Position numbers and translations under genes: made by a program. Below the pieces are notes generated by a model. That model was given only the letters and a program-made list of their open reading frames with translations. It did no database searches and was not told the origin of the DNA. From JBOGZI01 sp050697275 (lineage in GTDB: Bacteria > Actinomycetota > Thermoleophilia > Solirubrobacterales > 70-9): 15,017 nt of DNA. Location: contig JBOGZI010000172.1 in NCBI GenBank assembly GCA_050697275.1, positions 1 to 15,017 of the forward strand, given 5' to 3'. The stretch's first letter is position 1; each line of letters starts with the position of its first letter. This document shows positions 12,567 to 15,017 of the stretch, piece by piece.

Positions 12567-14129
12567 GTGACAGGACCCGCGGGCCCAACGCTGGAGGAAG
12601 TCTTGGTTTTGGACTTCGGGGGGCAGTACAGCCAGCTGATCGCGCGCCGGATCCGCGATTGCGGCGTGTTCAGCGAGCTGCTTCCGCACGACATCCCGAT
12701 CGAGCGGATCCGCGAGCGCGCGCCGAAGGCGCTCGTCCTCTCCGGCGGCCCGGCCTCGGTCTACGCCGACGCGGCGCCGCCGCTGCGCCCGGAGCTGCTC
12801 GAGCTCGGGATTCCCGTGCTCGGCATCTGTTATGGGATGCAGCTGATGGCGAAGGAGCTCGGCGGCCGCGTCGAGCAGGCGCCGGCGGGCGAGTTCGGCC
12901 GCACCTCGCTCACGCTCAGCGACGGCGGTGGGACGCTCCTCGCGGGCCTGCCCGCCGAGCAGCAATGCTGGATGAGCCACCGCGACACCGTGTTCGAGCC
13001 GCCCCCGGGCTTCGACGCGCTCGCCTCCAGCCCCGAGTCGCCGGTCGCCGCGTTCGAGGACCCCGCCCGCGCGCTCTACGGGATTCAGTTCCACCCCGAG
13101 GTCGTCCACACCCCGCACGGGACCGAGGTCCTGACCCGGTTCCTCCGCGAGATCGCCGGCGCCCGCGAGCGCTGGTCGCCGTCGTCGGTGATCGACGAGC
13201 AGGTCGCCGCGGTCCGGGCGCAGGTCGGCGACGCGCGCGCGATCTGCGGCCTCTCCGGCGGCGTCGACTCGGCGACCGCGGCGCTCCTCGTCCACCGCGC
13301 GATCGGCGACCGCCTCACCTGCGTCTTCGTCGACCACGGGATGATGCGCAAGAACGAGGCGGCGCAGGTGGTCGAGGCGTTCCGGGACCGGCTCGGGGTG
13401 AACCTGATCCACGTCGACGCGGCCGACCGCTTCCTCGGCCGCCTCGCCGGGGTCGACGACCCCGAGACGAAGCGGAAGATCATCGGCGAGGAGTTCATCC
13501 GCGTGTTCGAGGAAGAGGCGGCGAAGATCGAGGACGCGCGCTTCCTCGTCCAGGGGACGCTGTACTCGGACGTGATCGAGTCCGGCGGCGACGGCCGCGC
13601 CGCGGCGACGATCAAGTCCCACCACAACGTCGGCGGCCTCCCGGAGGAGATCGAGATGGAGCTGGTCGAGCCGCTCCGGGCGCTGTTCAAGGACGAGGTC
13701 CGCGCCGTCGCCGCCGAGCTCGGGCTTCCCGACCGGCTCGTCTGGCGCCAGCCCTTCCCGGGCCCCGGGCTCGCGATCCGGGTCGTCGGCGGGGAGGTCA
13801 CCCGCGAGCGCCTCGACATCCTCCGCGAGGCCGACGCGATCCTCCAGGAGGAGGTCCGCGCCGCCGGCCTTTACCGCGAGCTGTGGCAGTCGTTCTGCGT
13901 CCTTCCCGTCGTCCGCTCCGTCGGCGTCCAGGGCGACGAGCGCTCCTACGCGTATCCGATCGTGATCCGCGCCGTCACCTCCGACGACGCGATGACCGCG
14001 GACTGGGCCCGCCTGCCCTACGACCTCCTCGAGCGCGCGTCTGCCCGGATCATCAACGAGGTCCGCGGCGTCAACCGCGTCACCCTCGATATCACCTCGA
14101 AGCCGCCGGGGACGATCGAGTGGGAGTGA
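12567..14129 (+). CDS. guaA: GMP synthase (glutamine-hydrolysing)
   Basis: A 520-residue GMP synthetase converting XMP to GMP with ATP and glutamine, close to the E. coli length (525). The class I amidotransferase domain shows LDFGGQYSQL, the nucleophile Cys88 in GICYGMQ, and His176/Glu178 in FHPEV. The ATP-pyrophosphatase domain has the PP-loop SGGVDS (230-235), and the C-terminal dimerisation domain ends in DITSKPPGTIEWE. GTG at 12567 is chosen by length. TTG at 12603 is a serious alternative, because GGAGG lies 5 nt before it and the product would begin MVLDFGGQYSQ. Longer forms reaching 12480 have a non-homologous Arg-rich lead. It diverges from the gcv operon. Confidence 0.97.
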   Translation: MTGPAGPTLEEVLVLDFGGQYSQLIARRIRDCGVFSELLPHDIPIERIRERAPKALVLSGGPASVYADAAPPLRPELLELGIPVLGICYGMQLMAKELGGRVEQAPAGEFGRTSLTLSDGGGTLLAGLPAEQQCWMSHRDTVFEPPPGFDALASSPESPVAAFEDPARALYGIQFHPEVVHTPHGTEVLTRFLREIAGARERWSPSSVIDEQVAAVRAQVGDARAICGLSGGVDSATAALLVHRAIGDRLTCVFVDHGMMRKNEAAQVVEAFRDRLGVNLIHVDAADRFLGRLAGVDDPETKRKIIGEEFIRVFEEEAAKIEDARFLVQGTLYSDVIESGGDGRAAATIKSHHNVGGLPEEIEMELVEPLRALFKDEVRAVAAELGLPDRLVWRQPFPGPGLAIRVVGGEVTRERLDILREADAILQEEVRAAGLYRELWQSFCVLPVVRSVGVQGDERSYAYPIVIRAVTSDDAMTADWARLPYDLLERASARIINEVRGVNRVTLDITSKPPGTIEWE

Positions 14130-14143
14130 CGAGGCCCGCTGGG

Positions 14144-14177
14144 CGGCCAGGTGTCCTGACCGGCCAGGTGTCCTGAC
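14144..14177. repeat. Tandem direct repeat, 2 x 17 bp
   Basis: The 17-base unit CGGCCAGGTGTCCTGAC occurs twice back to back (14144-14160 and 14161-14177), starting 14 bp after the guaA stop. The TGTCCTGAC part of the second copy also serves as the left arm of the large hairpin that follows. This may be a duplicated edge of a mobile or repeat element or replication slippage. Confidence 0.85.
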
Positions 14178-14209
14178 TTGTGCCCCTCAGAGGGCGTCAA
14201 GTCAGGACA
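14169..14209 (+). terminator. Large hairpin downstream of guaA
   Basis: TGTCCTGACTTG (14169-14180) and CAAGTCAGGACA (14198-14209) are a perfect 12-bp inverted repeat. Inside the 17-nt loop, GCCC (14182-14185) can pair with GGGC (14192-14195), giving a longer composite stem. It lies 40 bp past the guaA stop, a good place for a terminator, but no T-run follows. The arms are less GC-rich than the surroundings, and they overlap the tandem repeat, so it could instead be a dispersed palindromic repeat or the ends of a lost insertion element. Confidence 0.6.
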
Positions 14210-14273
14210 GTCAATCCAACTGTGCGGAGCGTCAGCCTTCTGACCAAGCCGGTGGCCGGTGCCCCGAAGGGGG

Positions 14274-14279
14274 GATAAC
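14274..14279 (+). promoter_or_regulatory. Possible -10 box before the small membrane ORF
   Basis: GATAAC is followed by 6 nt and a GTG-ATG start pair (14286 and 14289), the same box-to-start distance seen for fetA and trpS. A purine-rich AAGGGGGGA overlaps its left side and could alternatively act as a ribosome binding site. Confidence 0.35.
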
Positions 14280-14285
14280 GTCGCC

Positions 14286-14510
14286 GTGATGACCCCCGAT
14301 GTTCCCGACCGGCCGCGTTACCGGATCCCTGCGCCGGGCGTCGAGATTGCTCCGATCGTCGCCGTCGCCCTGATCGTGATCCTGAACTTCGTCGCGCCGG
14401 TGCGGTTTCTCCCGCTGGCCGTGTCCCTCGCGGTCGGGATCCCGTTGCTGGTCGTCGGGCTCGGGCTGTTCGTCTGGAGGCAGCCCCGAGCCGGCTGCCG
14501 CGGCAGTGGC
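14286..14510 (+). CDS. Small two-TM membrane protein, unknown; 3' end unresolved
   Basis: I do not recognise this protein. From GTG 14286 (or ATG 14289) the frame encodes about 20 polar, Pro-rich residues, a TM segment (about 21-38, VEIAPIVAVALIVILNFVAP), a second TM segment (about 41-64) and a short basic stretch WRQPRAG. Third codon positions are about 90% G/C, as in real genes here. The frame has no stop before the window ends: after about residue 72 it runs antisense through the M23 peptidase gene. The coordinates given cover only the credible coding part. Either the true protein is long and overlaps, or a rearrangement removed the original stop. The two-TM form suggests a small inner-membrane protein. 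Confidence 0.5.
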
Positions 14511-15017
14511 CTAGGAGTAGCTGTCCCAGGCGAGCAGGTGCGGCATCGGGTCGACCGCGCGACCGCCGCGGTACCAGCGACCCGCCCAGAGCTCGAAGTG
14601 CAGGTGGCAGGTGGACGCATTCCCGGTGTCGCCGACGTAGCCGAGGAGCTGGCCCGGAGCGACCTTCTGCTTCTTGCGGACCACCGGCCGGCCGGTGAGA
14701 TGCGCGTACATGTAGTCCTGGCGGAGCTTCTTGTAGCGGATCACCACGTAGTTGCCGGCGCGCGCATGCTTGGCGATGTAGACCACTCGCGCCCAGCTCA
14801 CCGCGACGACCGGCTCGGCGCAGGCGGCCAGGATGTCGGCGCCGCGGTGGCCCCGCTTCGCCCCGAAGCCGTCGCCGAAGCTGTGCGCGCCGGGAACGGG
14901 GAAGACCTGGCCGGAGGGGGTCGTCGGAGCCGTCGGGGGGGTGGGCGCCGGGGTCGTCGGCGGCGGCGGCGTCGTCCCGCCGCCGGTCTGCGCGTGGGCG
15001 GTGCCGGCGCCGAGGGC
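14511..15017 (-). CDS. Secreted M23 (LytM/NlpD-type) peptidase, 5' end off window
   Basis: 168 codons of an M23-family zinc metallopeptidase that cuts peptidoglycan cross-bridges or acts as a cell-wall remodelling factor. The metal ligands are in HRGADI (His and Asp, HxxxD) and CHLHFELW (HxH). Upstream of the domain is a Pro/Thr-rich linker of about 30 residues, preceded by ALGAGTAHAQT, which looks like the end of a signal peptide cleaved after AHA. The protein is therefore exported. The frame stays open from the stop at 14511 to the right edge, so an apparent start at GTG 14801 would wrongly remove the first zinc ligands, the linker and the signal sequence. The domain ends close to the C terminus, with no extra wall-binding module visible. 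Confidence 0.9.
   Translation of the reverse strand, partial: ALGAGTAHAQTGGGTTPPPPTTPAPTPPTAPTTPSGQVFPVPGAHSFGDGFGAKRGHRGADILAACAEPVVAVSWARVVYIAKHARAGNYVVIRYKKLRQDYMYAHLTGRPVVRKKQKVAPGQLLGYVGDTGNASTCHLHFELWAGRWYRGGRAVDPMPHLLAWDSYS

Noticed and set aside
12492..13625. Minus-strand ORF opposite guaA
   Set aside because: Antisense to the amidotransferase and PP-loop domains of GuaA; no recognisable domain.
14018..14200. 60-codon minus-strand ORF containing HSIVPGGFEV
   Set aside because: This peptide is the antisense reading of the conserved GuaA C terminus (KPPGTIEWE), often mis-annotated as a hypothetical protein.
14231..14272. Small hairpins GTCAG-CCTT-CTGAC and CCCC-GAA-GGGG between guaA and the membrane ORF
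   Set aside because: Stems of 4-5 bp are expected by chance at this GC content; not listed as separate features.

Overview
The window is a gene-dense, very GC-rich (roughly 70% by eye) bacterial chromosome segment. Starts are often GTG or TTG, GC3 is high and intergenic gaps are short. The gene set (two-subunit glycine decarboxylase, Ku with a basic tail, stand-alone LigD-type ligase and polymerase, trpS beside scpA) suggests a high-GC actinobacterium, plausibly class Thermoleophilia (Solirubrobacterales/Gaiellales-like). That placement is inferred from gene content and codon use, not from a marker gene.

Layout. Minus strand, 1-4226: the 5' tip of scpA, then trpS, a 14-TM DHA2-type MFS exporter, and a FetAB-type ABC exporter (permease and ATPase overlapping by 4 nt). 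Plus strand, 4251-7977: a bacterial NHEJ set with LigD functions on separate genes, namely ATP-dependent ligase, Ku and polymerase/primase, followed by a glutathione peroxidase-family gene overlapping the polymerase gene by ATGA. Minus strand, 7982-12462: a complete glycine cleavage operon gcvT-gcvH-gcvPA-gcvPB (lpd not in view). Plus strand, 12567-14129: guaA. From 14144 to 14209 there is a tandem 17-bp repeat leading into a large hairpin, then a small two-TM membrane ORF with no stop in the window, which runs antisense into a secreted M23 peptidase cut by the right edge.

How they fit together: fetAB (possible iron efflux), the NHEJ genes and the peroxidase can be read as an oxidative/DNA-damage neighbourhood. 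FetAB and the ligase diverge from a 24-bp gap carrying a near-perfect inverted duplication that includes -10-like boxes and both GTG codons. The gcv operon and guaA are housekeeping one-carbon and purine genes that also diverge from a short shared region.

Most notable: (i) the mirrored, apparently leaderless promoter pair at 4200-4253 and a recurring TANNNT-like box 6-9 nt before several first-gene starts; (ii) the split LigD system with a coupled peroxidase; (iii) the repeat/hairpin cluster and stop-less membrane ORF at the right end. I found no tRNA, rRNA, CRISPR array or intact mobile element.
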